In this document: piece by piece, positions 43,448 through 52,045 of the stretch
Numbering within the stretch: the first letter of the stretch is position 1
Layout of the letters: each line of letters begins with the position of its first letter
Assembly (NCBI GenBank): GCA_012728655.1
Contig: JAAYEQ010000029.1
Coordinates: forward strand, 1 to 55,895
DNA length: 55,895 nt
Direction of reading: 5' to 3'
Source of the DNA: Syntrophomonadaceae bacterium
GTDB taxonomy: Bacteria > Bacillota > Syntrophomonadia > Syntrophomonadales > DTU052
Translations under genes and position numbers: made by a program
Notes under the pieces: model-generated
What the model was told of the DNA's origin: nothing
Databases searched by the model: none
Seen by the model: only the letters and a program-made list of their open reading frames with translations

Positions 43448-44182
43448 ATGAATAAAAAGAACCGGCCGCATTATGATAAGGAGCGGTTGCCCAAGCATGT
43501 TGCGATAATAATGGATGGAAACGGAAGGTGGGCCAAGAAACGGCATCTTCCCCGTCAGGCCGGGCACAAGGCAGGAATAACCGCCCTCAAGAGAACCATT
43601 GAGACCATAATGGAATTGGGGATACCGGTCTTGACTGTTTATGCTTTTTCAACTGAAAATTGGAAAAGACCGGCGGACGAGGTTAATCACCTTATGAACC
43701 TCCTGCGGGAAAACCTGCATAATGAACTGTCCGACCTGCATGAGAATAATATCAAGCTCAACATACTGGGAGATCTGCAGGGAATGCCCGCCGGGTTGAG
43801 AGAGGAACTGCTGAAAGCTTGCGAAACTACGGCGGAAAACACAGGTCTTATTTTGAATATTGCTCTGAATTACGGGGGCAGAAACGAAATAGTAAGGGCG
43901 GTTCGAGCCATCGCTCAGCAGGTGAAGAACGGGGAATTCAATGTAGATGAGATCGACGAAATCACTTTTGGGGCCAGACTTGATACTAAAGGGCTTCCGG
44001 AACCGGATCTTTTGATAAGAACCGCCGGAGAAATGCGAATCAGCAATTTTCTGCTCTGGCAGATTGCGTATACAGAAATCTGGGTCACCGATGTACTGTG
44101 GCCGGACTTTAATGAAGAGGTAATCTTCGAGGCCATTGATGATTACCTGAAACGAGACCGCAGATTCGGCGCGGCCGTTTAA
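43448..44182 (+). CDS. uppS: Undecaprenyl diphosphate synthase
   Basis: UppS builds C55 undecaprenyl-PP, the carrier lipid for cell-wall synthesis, by cis-condensation of IPP units. The 244-residue protein starts at ATG 43448 (TGGAGGATACAGGTT). The catalytic Asp is in AIIMDGNGRWAKKRHLPRQA. Further blocks are GHKAGITALKRTIE, LTVYAFSTENWKRP and IRTAGEMRISNFLLWQIAYT; most homologues have RTSGE rather than RTAGE. WPDFNEEVIFEAIDDY closes the domain. Confidence 0.96.
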   Translation: MNKKNRPHYDKERLPKHVAIIMDGNGRWAKKRHLPRQAGHKAGITALKRTIETIMELGIPVLTVYAFSTENWKRPADEVNHLMNLLRENLHNELSDLHENNIKLNILGDLQGMPAGLREELLKACETTAENTGLILNIALNYGGRNEIVRAVRAIAQQVKNGEFNVDEIDEITFGARLDTKGLPEPDLLIRTAGEMRISNFLLWQIAYTEIWVTDVLWPDFNEEVIFEAIDDYLKRDRRFGAAV

Positions 44183-44184
44183 GA

Positions 44185-44262
44185 AAACGGTCCCGAATAC
44201 GGGTCGATTGACAGCCGGTCCCTGCTCACAACGTGAGGCGGTGAATACCTCCGGACCGTTTG
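44185..44262 (+). ncRNA. Structured leader upstream of cdsA, unknown class
   Basis: AAACGGTCC (44185-44193) pairs perfectly with GGACCGTTT (44253-44261). CGGTCC inside CCGGTCC (44216-44222) could pair with the same GGACCG, so two folds compete. Smaller stems lie inside: CCCG-AATA-CGGG, CTCAC-AAC-GTGAG and GAGG...CCTC, the last two overlapping. It does not match T-box, SAM, TPP or other riboswitch signatures I know. It could be a regulatory leader or a relic of an inserted element. Confidence 0.4.
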
Positions 44263-44324
44263 GGGAGCCAAGCGGTTCGACACGGTGTGCCGGTGAACTA
44301 CTTTCAGGCTGCATCATGAGGGGA

Positions 44325-44419
44325 TTATACCCGATTATTTAAAAGGGGAGACCCGGTAAAAGCGGCGGCTGCGGTCAGACCTGTGCCGCGTTATACCCGA
44401 TTATTTGAAAGGAGAGACC
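44325..44419 (+). repeat. Duplicated 29-base segment carrying the cdsA SD
   Basis: TTATACCCGATTATTT plus an A/G-rich tail ending GAGACC occurs at 44325-44353 and 44391-44419, with 27 of 29 bases the same and a 66-base period. The second copy supplies the cdsA SD (AAAGGAG) directly before ATG 44420. The first copy has an SD-like AAAAGGGGAG but no start codon follows. A GC-rich stem (GCGGC...GCCGC) lies between them. Confidence 0.75.
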
Positions 44420-45199
44420 ATGAAAAAACGGGTTTTATCGGCAGCGGTTGGCATTCCGCTTATACTCCTGCTGGCATGGCTGGGCGGGTATTATTGGGCC
44501 GTACTGGTTTGGCTGGTAGCCCTGTTGAGCCTTTTTGAATTCTATCGGGGGGCCAAGGTCGCCGGAAACCGGCCGCTCTGGCCGGTGGGTTTGTTGGTTA
44601 TGGTTTGGGCTCTGACCTTGAACGCCGGCCCCCTGGGCGGCGGTACCCCGGGAGCATTGGTCTTGATACTCTCGATCCTGTTGTTGGTTATTTTATACCC
44701 CCGATACCATATAATTGATCTAGCGATAACCTGGTTTGGAGCGTTGTACATAGGCATTTTGATGGGTTATACCTGGATGCTGTCCGCACTGCCCAAATCC
44801 TTTGGAGTTATTGTATTCGCCCTCCTGCTGACCTGGGCCAGTGACACCGGAGCGTATTTCGTCGGCAAATTCTGGGGAAAGAATAAACTGGCTCCGCAGT
44901 TAAGCCCCAATAAGACCTGGGAAGGTTTTTTCGGCGGTTTTATGGCAACCATCTTAGTAGCTTTGGCCGGGTGCTGGATTATACCCGGATACAGTTTCTG
45001 TCAATATGCCGGCATAGGTATCGCCGCCGGTCTGGCCGCACCCTTCGGGGATCTGTTTGCCTCAGGGGTAAAAAGAGGGTTCAACATCAAGGACTTTGGC
45101 CGTCTTATTCCCGGACACGGCGGCATCCTGGATCGGATTGACAGCTTTATGTGTGTTGCACCTCTGGTGTACATGTTAATGGTTAGATGGGGGGGCTGA
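44420..45199 (+). CDS. cdsA: Phosphatidate cytidylyltransferase
   Basis: CdsA makes CDP-diacylglycerol from phosphatidate and CTP in the membrane. The 259-residue protein starts at ATG 44420 (AAAGGAGAGACC); an in-frame TTG at 44405 falls before the SD. About eight membrane helices are visible. The family signature near the C-terminus is present: SGVKRGFNIKDFGRLIPGHG followed by GILDRIDSFM, with further blocks WASDTGAYFVGKFWGKNKLA and LSPNKTWEGFFGG. The C-terminus is complete. Confidence 0.96.
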   Translation: MKKRVLSAAVGIPLILLLAWLGGYYWAVLVWLVALLSLFEFYRGAKVAGNRPLWPVGLLVMVWALTLNAGPLGGGTPGALVLILSILLLVILYPRYHIIDLAITWFGALYIGILMGYTWMLSALPKSFGVIVFALLLTWASDTGAYFVGKFWGKNKLAPQLSPNKTWEGFFGGFMATILVALAGCWIIPGYSFCQYAGIGIAAGLAAPFGDLFASGVKRGFNIKDFGRLIPGHGGILDRIDSFMCVAPLVYMLMVRWGG

Positions 45200-45202
45200 A
45201 AC

Positions 45203-46321
45203 GTGGAGCCGGAACTTTTGAAATACCTTAAGATATTGGTGAAAACCGCCGTTGGGGTACTCGCCCTGGTCGGCATATACCTTTTATTCACCTACATATT
45301 CCCCATTATTGGGGATGTTTTGGGCTCGCTGCCGGTGTATTTCATGCCCTTCATCTTGGCGCTGCTGCTGGCCCTGCTGATTGAGCCGGCGATCAGTTTT
45401 ATGGAGAAAAGGATGAGGCTGAAACGCGGGCCGGCGACCCTGATCAGCATGCTATTGGTCCTGGGTTCCCTTTCTACGATTCTGGTTCTGCTCGTATCCC
45501 GGCTGATCAGGGAACTGGCTTCCATTTACAAGACCCTGTCCATGCGTTCCGGGGAAATCAGCCAGGTAATAGCCGACATCCTGGAACGGGTCGATGTTTT
45601 TTACCGGCGGCTCCAACTGCCTCCGGAGGTGGAGGCCTCAGTGCAGGAAAATCTCTTGCGATTATTGGCCTATTTGGAAACCGTTCTGAATTCCGTAGTC
45701 ACCGCTCTAATTAACGTAGCCTCCAGCCTCCCCGGCTATTTCATATTCCTGCTGATCGCACTGATCGCCACATACTTTATTGCCTGTGGTCGGCCCGAGA
45801 TCAGGGATTGGCTTCTTAAGTGGCTGCCGGAATCATGGGAAGGCAAGACCCGCACGGTCGCCCGGGATCTGGTGGGGGCCTTCCTGGGCTGGGTGAAAGC
45901 GATGCTGATTCTTACGTCGGTTACGGCAATCCTTACCATCGTGGGCCTGTCGATGCTGCGGGTTAACTACGCCTTGACTATCGGATTGATAACCGGATTG
46001 CTTGACATTCTCCCGATTTTAGGGCCGGGCACGATCATGATTCCCTGGGCTGCAATATCGTTTATCACGGGCAACACCGGGCTGGCGATTGGCATCCTGG
46101 TTCTTTATGTGGTAATCATTTCGGTAAGGTATATACTTGAACCCAGGGTACTCGGAGACAATATCGGACTTCACCCCCTGGTGACTCTGATCGCACTTTA
46201 TGTGGGTCTGAGAGCAGCCGGTGTAGTCGGCATGATACTGGGACCGGCATTGGTGGTAGTCTTTTTGGCCTGTCACCGTGCCGGCGTATTCGACAGATGG
46301 TCCTGGAAAAGGGTTGATTGA
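45203..46321 (+). CDS. AI-2E/PerM family membrane transporter
   Basis: The 372-residue protein starts at GTG 45203 with a G-rich SD. It has about seven or eight membrane segments. Family blocks are PVYFMPFILALLLALLIEPA, a middle coiled region (about 95-160), LLDILPILGPGTIMIPWAAI and YILEPRVLGDNIGLHPLVTL. AI-2E proteins include exporters of AI-2 and Na+/H+ or other antiporters, so the substrate is unknown. The gene interrupts the common cdsA-dxr junction and overlaps dxr spacing closely (dxr begins 2 bases after), so it is co-transcribed. Confidence 0.9.
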   Translation: MEPELLKYLKILVKTAVGVLALVGIYLLFTYIFPIIGDVLGSLPVYFMPFILALLLALLIEPAISFMEKRMRLKRGPATLISMLLVLGSLSTILVLLVSRLIRELASIYKTLSMRSGEISQVIADILERVDVFYRRLQLPPEVEASVQENLLRLLAYLETVLNSVVTALINVASSLPGYFIFLLIALIATYFIACGRPEIRDWLLKWLPESWEGKTRTVARDLVGAFLGWVKAMLILTSVTAILTIVGLSMLRVNYALTIGLITGLLDILPILGPGTIMIPWAAISFITGNTGLAIGILVLYVVIISVRYILEPRVLGDNIGLHPLVTLIALYVGLRAAGVVGMILGPALVVVFLACHRAGVFDRWSWKRVD

Positions 46322-46323
46322 TA

Positions 46324-47463
46324 TTGAAGCGGATCGCTATAATAGGGTCCACCGGTTCTATCGGGGTACAAGCCCTGGATGTGGTCAGACGCCATCCCGA
46401 AAAACTTGAGGTAGTCGCTCTGGCAGCAGGGAGTAATGCCGAACTGCTGGCCAGGCAGGCTGCCGAATTCAATGCCCGCTATGCAGCCGTCTTTGACAAA
46501 GCCGCGTATCCGGAGCTGGCGGCGCGTTGCCGGTGCTGGACCGGAGCGGGATTGGAGGCTGTTAATTTTCTGGCGTCCCTGGATGAGGCGGACTTGGTAT
46601 TGATCGCGGTGAGCGGTGCCGCCGGAATCTACCCTACCTATGAAGCGGCGGCTGCGGGAAAAACGGTGGCACTTGCCAATAAGGAAAGCCTGGTGGCGGC
46701 GGGTGACGTGATAATGCCCCTGGCGCGTGCCTCCGGCTCCATGATTTTACCGGTGGACAGTGAACACTCCGCGATATTTCAATGCCTGCAGGGGGAAAAA
46801 GAGTCGGTTTTCCGATTGTGGTTGACTGCGTCCGGAGGTCCGTTCCGGGAGACGGACATAGCCGAACTTGAGTTTGTAACCCCGGAACAGGCTCTGCGCC
46901 ACCCCAAATGGAACATGGGCAAGAAGATCACCGTGGATTCGGCAACCCTGATGAACAAGGGGCTTGAGGTAATTGAAGCCCATCACCTGTTTGCAGTAAG
47001 CTATGATCAGATTGGTGTGGTAATCCACCCCCAGAGCATCGTTCACTCATTGGTTGAGTTTGTCGACGGTTCCCTGTTGGGGCACCTGGGGGTTCCCGAT
47101 ATGAGATTGCCCATCCAGTATGCATTCAGCTATCCTGAACGATGGGAATCGGCCTGTGAACGGCTGAATCTGCTGCAACTGGGCGAATTGAACTTTTATC
47201 CGCCGGATCATAAAAAGTTTCCGGCACTGGAACTGGCGGTGAGCGCCGGGCGCCGGGGCGGGACCATGCCCGCGGTTATGAATGCGGCCAACGAGATTGC
47301 CGTAGAAAGCTTCCTGGAGGGAAAGCTTAGGTTTAAAGACATACCAGTAATGGTGGAGCGGGTAATGGGGCAGCATCGGGTTGTCGCCAACCCGTCCCTG
47401 AGCGAGATTATGGCAGCCGACAAGTGGGCTCGTGAAGCCTGCCGACGAATCCTTCGGAAATGA
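46324..47463 (+). CDS. dxr: 1-deoxy-D-xylulose 5-phosphate reductoisomerase
   Basis: Dxr converts DXP to MEP with NADPH, the first committed step of the MEP isoprenoid pathway. The 379-residue protein is assigned to TTG 46324, with AAAAGGG 10 bases upstream; TTG 46318 is an alternative. NADPH motif: IAIIGSTGSIGVQALDVVRR. Substrate/metal blocks: ALANKESLVAAGDVIMP, LPVDSEHSAIFQCLQGE, LTASGGPFRE and GLEVIEAHHLFAVSYDQIGV. MNAANEIAVESFLEGKLRF lies near the C-terminus. Length is normal. With ispG it puts two MEP-pathway enzymes in the cluster. Confidence 0.97.
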   Translation: MKRIAIIGSTGSIGVQALDVVRRHPEKLEVVALAAGSNAELLARQAAEFNARYAAVFDKAAYPELAARCRCWTGAGLEAVNFLASLDEADLVLIAVSGAAGIYPTYEAAAAGKTVALANKESLVAAGDVIMPLARASGSMILPVDSEHSAIFQCLQGEKESVFRLWLTASGGPFRETDIAELEFVTPEQALRHPKWNMGKKITVDSATLMNKGLEVIEAHHLFAVSYDQIGVVIHPQSIVHSLVEFVDGSLLGHLGVPDMRLPIQYAFSYPERWESACERLNLLQLGELNFYPPDHKKFPALELAVSAGRRGGTMPAVMNAANEIAVESFLEGKLRFKDIPVMVERVMGQHRVVANPSLSEIMAADKWAREACRRILRK

Positions 47464-47476
47464 GGTAAGACGGAGT

Positions 47477-48541
47477 ATGATGATTATAATATCACTTTTG
47501 GTACTGGCGGTTATAATTCTGGTCCATGAGTGGGGGCACTTCATTGCCTGCCGCAGTGCCGGGATTGATGTCGAGGAATTCAGTATCGGTTTCGGCCCCA
47601 AGTTAATCAGCATAAACGGCAAAAAAGAGGACTCACCGCCGGACGGGGCAGTCAAGACTGAGTACTCGCTGAGGCTTTTCCCCATTGGAGGTTTCGTTCG
47701 CATGGCCGGAGCGGAGCCTAATGATTTTGACAATCCCCGCGGTTTCAACCGGGCTTCTCCCTGGCAGAGGATCAAGGTGCTGGCGGCGGGGCCGCTGATG
47801 AACTTTGCCCTGGCCATCGCCATATTTATACTGGCATTTACCTTAATCGGGATCCCCGAGATCGTAAACCAGCCGATACTGGGGGAAGTCGTGACGGGGA
47901 AACCTGCGGCACAGGCCGGGCTGAAGCCCGGTGACCGGGTGATCAGCATCGACGGACAAAAGGTATCCACCTGGGAAGAGATGGTGGAAATAATCCGGGA
48001 AACCCCGGAAGGCGCCACTCGGGAATTGGTGATACTCCGGGATGGCACGCAGCACACAATTGTGGTTGCACCGGAGTACAGCCAATCAACTAAAACCTCG
48101 CTCCTGGGAGTGAGCGCCACCCTCGTTTACCACAAAATGGGGGTCTGGGAAGGGATCAAGATGGGGTTTGTCAACACCTATTTGACTACGGTTTTGATGC
48201 TGCAGGGCCTGGGTCAGCTTATCACCGGCGCGGTTTCGGCTGATGCCCTGGCGGGACCGGTGGGGATAACCAAGATGATTGGCGAGGCCGCCCAGGGCGG
48301 TTTAATCTACCTTTTGAATTTTACAGCACTGTTGAGCATAAACCTGGGGGTTATCAATCTGCTGCCATTTCCGGCCCTGGATGGAAGCCGCATTGTTTTC
48401 ACCGGTCTGGAACTGGTTCGGGGACGCCCGATCGAGGCGGAACGGGAAAACTTTATACATCTGATCGGATTTGTCGTGCTCATAAGCCTGATAATCCTGA
48501 TTACTTTTAACGATATACTCAACATCGCAAAGGGTGGATAG
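47477..48541 (+). CDS. rseP: RIP metalloprotease RseP/RasP
   Basis: RseP is a site-2-type intramembrane protease that cleaves anti-sigma factors and signal-peptide remnants. The 354-residue protein starts at ATG 47477. Zinc motif HEWGH is at residues 17-21 in the first membrane helix. One PDZ domain (about 135-210) contains KPAAQAGLKPGDRVISIDGQ. The second metal-binding motif is INLLPFPALDGSRIVF. Four membrane helices are visible. Length fits the single-PDZ Gram-positive form rather than the two-PDZ E. coli form (450). Confidence 0.96.
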   Translation: MMIIISLLVLAVIILVHEWGHFIACRSAGIDVEEFSIGFGPKLISINGKKEDSPPDGAVKTEYSLRLFPIGGFVRMAGAEPNDFDNPRGFNRASPWQRIKVLAAGPLMNFALAIAIFILAFTLIGIPEIVNQPILGEVVTGKPAAQAGLKPGDRVISIDGQKVSTWEEMVEIIRETPEGATRELVILRDGTQHTIVVAPEYSQSTKTSLLGVSATLVYHKMGVWEGIKMGFVNTYLTTVLMLQGLGQLITGAVSADALAGPVGITKMIGEAAQGGLIYLLNFTALLSINLGVINLLPFPALDGSRIVFTGLELVRGRPIEAERENFIHLIGFVVLISLIILITFNDILNIAKGG

Positions 48542-48545
48542 TCTG

Positions 48546-49658
48546 ATGCGGAGACCAACCCGGGAAATAAGAATCGGGGAAGTGGCGGTGGGCGGCAACA
48601 ACCCGGTTGTCGTCCAATCGATGACCAATACGGATACCCGGGATACCTCGGCAACCATTGAGCAGATTAACGACCTGTTTCGTATCGGGTGTGAACTGAT
48701 CAGGGTGGCGGTGCCGGATTTAGAGGCGGCGGAGGCCCTGACGGAAATAGTGAAGCAAAGCCCCATACCGGTAATAGCGGATGTTCATTTTGATTATCGT
48801 CTGGCGATTAAGGCCCTGGAAAACGGGGCACACGGCCTGCGGATAAACCCGGGCAATATTGGGCCGCGTTGGAAGGTGGAGGCAGTGGTTAAGGAGGCCC
48901 GGGAAAGAAAGGTGCCGATCAGAATTGGCGTCAATGCCGGTTCTTTGGAGCGGGAGATCCGGAACCAATTTGCAGAGGCGACTCCGGAAGCCATGGTGGA
49001 AAGCGCCTTAAGACAGGTCAGGGTGCTTGAGGATATGGGCTTCAACCTGATTAAGATCTCCCTCAAATCATCAAATGTGATGGATACTGTCAGGGCGTAC
49101 CGGTTATTGAGCGACACCGTCGACTATCCTCTCCATATTGGAATAACCGAGGCCGGTACCCTGGCACGGGGATTGATAAAATCGGCGATGGGAATTGGCA
49201 TATTGCTGGCCGAAGGCATCGGCGACACCATCCGGGTGTCCCTTACTGCCGACCCCCGAGAAGAGGTCTGGGCCGCCTATGAGATCCTGAGAGCGGCAGG
49301 AAGAAGGTCCCGAGGGGTGGAACTGGTATCCTGTCCCACCTGCGGGCGCTGTGAGATACCGCTCCAGGAGCTGGCGGAGGAGGTGGACCGCGAACTGCGG
49401 GCCTTCGAACAACCGCTTAAAGTGGCGGTCATGGGCTGCGTGGTTAACGGACCGGGGGAGGCCAGGGATGCGGATGTCGGAATAGCAGGCGGCCGCGGTT
49501 TTGGTTTGCTGTTTAAAAACGGCCGAGTAATTGCCAAAGTGGAAGAGAACCGGATGGCTTCCGCATTAATCAATGCGGTACGGGAAACTGCAAAGAGGAG
49601 GGAAACGGTTGAGGACGACACAGCTTCTAATGCCGACTCTGAGGGAAGAGCCCAGTGA
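48546..49658 (+). CDS. ispG: 4-hydroxy-3-methylbut-2-enyl diphosphate synthase IspG (GcpE)
   Basis: IspG is a [4Fe-4S] enzyme turning MEcPP into HMBPP in the MEP pathway. The 370-residue protein starts at ATG 48546. The TIM-barrel half opens with NPVVVQSMTNTDTRDTSATI and has ADVHFDYRLAIKALENGAHG and LRINPGNIG. The cluster ligands are C263 and C266 in VSCPTCGRCEIPL and C298 in MGCVVNGPGEARDADVGIAG, which also holds the conserved Glu. A polar C-terminal tail after residue 350 is encoded where the proS start region overlaps it by 50 bases. Confidence 0.97.
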   Translation: MRRPTREIRIGEVAVGGNNPVVVQSMTNTDTRDTSATIEQINDLFRIGCELIRVAVPDLEAAEALTEIVKQSPIPVIADVHFDYRLAIKALENGAHGLRINPGNIGPRWKVEAVVKEARERKVPIRIGVNAGSLEREIRNQFAEATPEAMVESALRQVRVLEDMGFNLIKISLKSSNVMDTVRAYRLLSDTVDYPLHIGITEAGTLARGLIKSAMGIGILLAEGIGDTIRVSLTADPREEVWAAYEILRAAGRRSRGVELVSCPTCGRCEIPLQELAEEVDRELRAFEQPLKVAVMGCVVNGPGEARDADVGIAGGRGFGLLFKNGRVIAKVEENRMASALINAVRETAKRRETVEDDTASNADSEGRAQ

Positions 49659-51312
49659 TACCGAAGTAATAAGCCATAAGCTCCTGGTACGGGCGGGAAT
49701 GATCCGCAAGGTGGCAGGAGGCATCTACACCTATCTCCCCCTGGCCTTCAGGGTGTTACAGAAGATCACGCAAATTGTGAGAGAGGAAATGGACAAAGCC
49801 GGGGGACAGGAAGTGGGCCTGCCCATTGTGCAGCCCCGGGAATTATGGGATCAATCGGGAAGATGGCAGCTCTACGGTGATGAGATGTTCCGTTTAAAGG
49901 ATCGCCACCAGCGTGATTTCTGCCTGGGCCCCACTCATGAGGAGGTCATAACGGCGATCGTGAACGCGGATGTTCATTCCTACCGAGATTTGCCGCTCCT
50001 CCTCTATCAGATACAGGACAAGTTTCGGGATGAGATCCGTCCCCGGTTTGGCTTGATGCGCGCGCGGGAGTTTATAATGAAAGACCTGTACTCTTTCGAT
50101 GTGGACGAGGATGGGCTCGATATATCCTATCGCAAGATGTATTTTGCCTACAGTGCCATTTTTGAGAGATTGGGGCTCGACTTCCGGGTGGTGGAAGCGG
50201 ACAGCGGCGCCATCGGCGGGAACGTCAGCCACGAGTTTATTGTCCTGGCCCGGAGCGGAGAATCATTGGTCGTCTACTGCGATCAGTGTGATTACGCCGC
50301 CAACGTGGAGAAAGCGGAGGCGGTATTTGAACCGGTGGAAACGGTTACTGAATGTCCGCCGTTGGAGACCGTATACACCCCGGGCAGAAAGTCGGTTGCG
50401 GAGGTGACCGAGTTCCTGGGAGTTGACCCTGCCCGGATAATAAAGACCCTGATTTACATGGTGGATGATGTGCCTCATGCGATTCTGATAAGAGGTGACC
50501 GCGAACTCAATGAAGTAAAGCTTAAAAACTACCTGCAGGCTACGGAGATGTTTATGGCTCCGGAGGATATGGTGAAAGAGATTACCGGAGCCTCCATCGG
50601 TTCGGTGGGTCCGGTGGGACTTAAGATCAAGATACTGGCGGATTTGGAGATACAGGGAATGAGCGATGCGTTCTGCGGAGCCAACCGCGATGATTACCAC
50701 CTGGCTCATGTGCTGCCGGGGAGGGATTTTGTTCCTGATGCTTATGCCGACCTGCGCAATGTTGAGGCCGGTGATTCCTGTCCCCGTTGTCGGGGAGAAC
50801 TTTTAGCCACGCGCGGGATTGAGGTCGGACACATATTCAAACTGGGAACCAAGTACTCCCAGGCTATGGATGCCGGCTTTTTGGATGAAGACGGCGTCAA
50901 ACGCCACTTTGTAATGGGGTGCTACGGAATTGGAATTTCTCGGGTAATGGCGGCGGCTATCGAACAGAAACATGATGACGATGGGATCATATGGCCGATG
51001 GCTATTGCCCCGTACCAGGTGATAATCGTACCGGTAAACGTAGGCGACGAGCAGCAGGTTGAATGTGCGGAGAGGCTTTATCGGGAGCTGCAGGAGGCCG
51101 GAGTCGAGGTATTATATGATGACCGGGAAGAAAGGGCCGGCGTGAAATTTAAAGATGCCGATTTAATCGGGATACCGCTGAGGATAACCATTGGACCCAA
51201 ATCCTTGAAGCAGAACAAGGTGGAAATCAAAAAGCGGTGGGAAGCAGAAAGTGAACTGGTCGACCAGGATAAAATCGTGGATGTAGTGCTTTCGTTGATC
51301 GGCAAGGCGTAG
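49609..51312 (+). CDS. proS: Prolyl-tRNA synthetase (bacterial type, with editing domain)
   Basis: ProS charges tRNA-Pro. The 567-residue protein starts at TTG 49609 behind GAGGAGGGAAACGG, within ispG. Class II core: LLMPTLREEPSDTEVISHKL, LVRAGMIRKVAGGIYTYLPL (motif 1 area), FCLGPTHEEVITAIV and FRDEIRPRFGLMRAREFIMK (motif 2). A YbaK-type trans-editing insertion covers about residues 225-400. Motif 3 is MGCYGIGISRVMAAAIEQ, and the anticodon-binding domain has GVEVLYDDREERAGVKFKDA. Length matches the bacterial ProS (about 570). Confidence 0.97.
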   Translation: MRTTQLLMPTLREEPSDTEVISHKLLVRAGMIRKVAGGIYTYLPLAFRVLQKITQIVREEMDKAGGQEVGLPIVQPRELWDQSGRWQLYGDEMFRLKDRHQRDFCLGPTHEEVITAIVNADVHSYRDLPLLLYQIQDKFRDEIRPRFGLMRAREFIMKDLYSFDVDEDGLDISYRKMYFAYSAIFERLGLDFRVVEADSGAIGGNVSHEFIVLARSGESLVVYCDQCDYAANVEKAEAVFEPVETVTECPPLETVYTPGRKSVAEVTEFLGVDPARIIKTLIYMVDDVPHAILIRGDRELNEVKLKNYLQATEMFMAPEDMVKEITGASIGSVGPVGLKIKILADLEIQGMSDAFCGANRDDYHLAHVLPGRDFVPDAYADLRNVEAGDSCPRCRGELLATRGIEVGHIFKLGTKYSQAMDAGFLDEDGVKRHFVMGCYGIGISRVMAAAIEQKHDDDGIIWPMAIAPYQVIIVPVNVGDEQQVECAERLYRELQEAGVEVLYDDREERAGVKFKDADLIGIPLRITIGPKSLKQNKVEIKKRWEAESELVDQDKIVDVVLSLIGKA

Positions 51313-51329
51313 CCAAAGGGGTGAAGGTA

Positions 51330-51995
51330 TTGTCCGAATGGGAGATAATTTTGAAGCTGATTCTCTCCTGTATCCTGGGGGGAATGATCGGCCTGGAGAG
51401 GGAGAGTCTTAACCGCCCTGCCGGACTGCGTACCTACACCCTGGTATGTATGGGTTCGGCCCTGGCGATGGTGGTTTCGCTGGAGATGTACTACCAGTTT
51501 CAGGCTACGGTTAATGCCGATCCGGGAAGGATTGCCGCTCAGGTGGTCAGCGGAATAGGTTTCATCGGCGCCGGTACCATAATTCGCGAAGGCCCCACCA
51601 TCCGGGGTTTAACTACGGCCGCCGGCATCTGGGTTGTTGGTTGTATAGGACTGGCGGTTGGTGCCGGCATGTATATACCTGCGGTTGCCACTTCCATTCT
51701 GGTGTTGTTCATACTGATTTATTTCCGCCGCCTGGAAGAGCGTGTATCCAGAATGAGGGATTACCGAGGTTTCTCAATGATCGTGGAAGATATCCCGGGT
51801 CAGGTAGGCAGAATCGGTTCTGCTGTAGGCGATCTGGGGGTTTCAATCAAAAACATCCAGCTTTCGGAAACGGACGAACCCGGACGGATAGAGGTTGAAT
51901 TGCTGGTAGTCCTGCCGCAAAACCTTGATCCTGAAACCGTAATCAGAAGCCTCTCGAATGTAGCCGGAGTATTCAGCGTCGAGCAGATTGGCTAG
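51330..51995 (+). CDS. MgtC/SapB family membrane protein
   Basis: The 221-residue protein starts at TTG 51330 with AAAGGGGTG upstream; GTG 51321 in frame is less likely. The N-terminal half has four or five membrane segments with the MgtC signature GGMIGLERESLNRPAGLRTY and GIGFIGAGTIIREGPTIRGL. LTTAAGIWVVGCIGLAVGAG follows. The C-terminal half is an ACT-like domain (about 140-221). Family members affect Mg2+ homeostasis or inhibit ATP synthase in pathogens; the role in environmental Clostridia is not settled. It lies between proS and polC, 17 bases after proS. Confidence 0.9.
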   Translation: MSEWEIILKLILSCILGGMIGLERESLNRPAGLRTYTLVCMGSALAMVVSLEMYYQFQATVNADPGRIAAQVVSGIGFIGAGTIIREGPTIRGLTTAAGIWVVGCIGLAVGAGMYIPAVATSILVLFILIYFRRLEERVSRMRDYRGFSMIVEDIPGQVGRIGSAVGDLGVSIKNIQLSETDEPGRIEVELLVVLPQNLDPETVIRSLSNVAGVFSVEQIG

Positions 51996-51997
51996 AA

Positions 51998-52027
51998 ACG
52001 CCTTAATATATAGGTAGGCGCCTTTTA
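51998..52027 (+). terminator. Weak hairpin between mgtC-like gene and polC
   Basis: CGCCT (about 52000) pairs with AGGCG (about 52017) around a 12-base AT-rich loop, followed by CCTTTTACC. The stem is only five base pairs, so termination would be poor. Confidence 0.3.
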
Positions 52028-52045
52028 CCATAGCAGGTTTGGGGG

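Noticed and set aside
43649-44317. Minus-strand open frame of 222 codons covering uppS and its downstream gap
   Set aside because: Mostly antisense to uppS; the part over the gap follows stem-forming sequence and shows no protein family.
44183-44419. T-box or known riboswitch before cdsA
   Set aside because: No GGTGGNACCGCG antiterminator box and no signature of SAM, TPP, FMN, cobalamin or c-di-GMP classes; left as an unknown structured leader.
47047-48120. Minus-strand open frame of 357 codons over dxr/rseP
   Set aside because: Shadow of two conserved genes, Ser/Pro/Ile-rich without motif.
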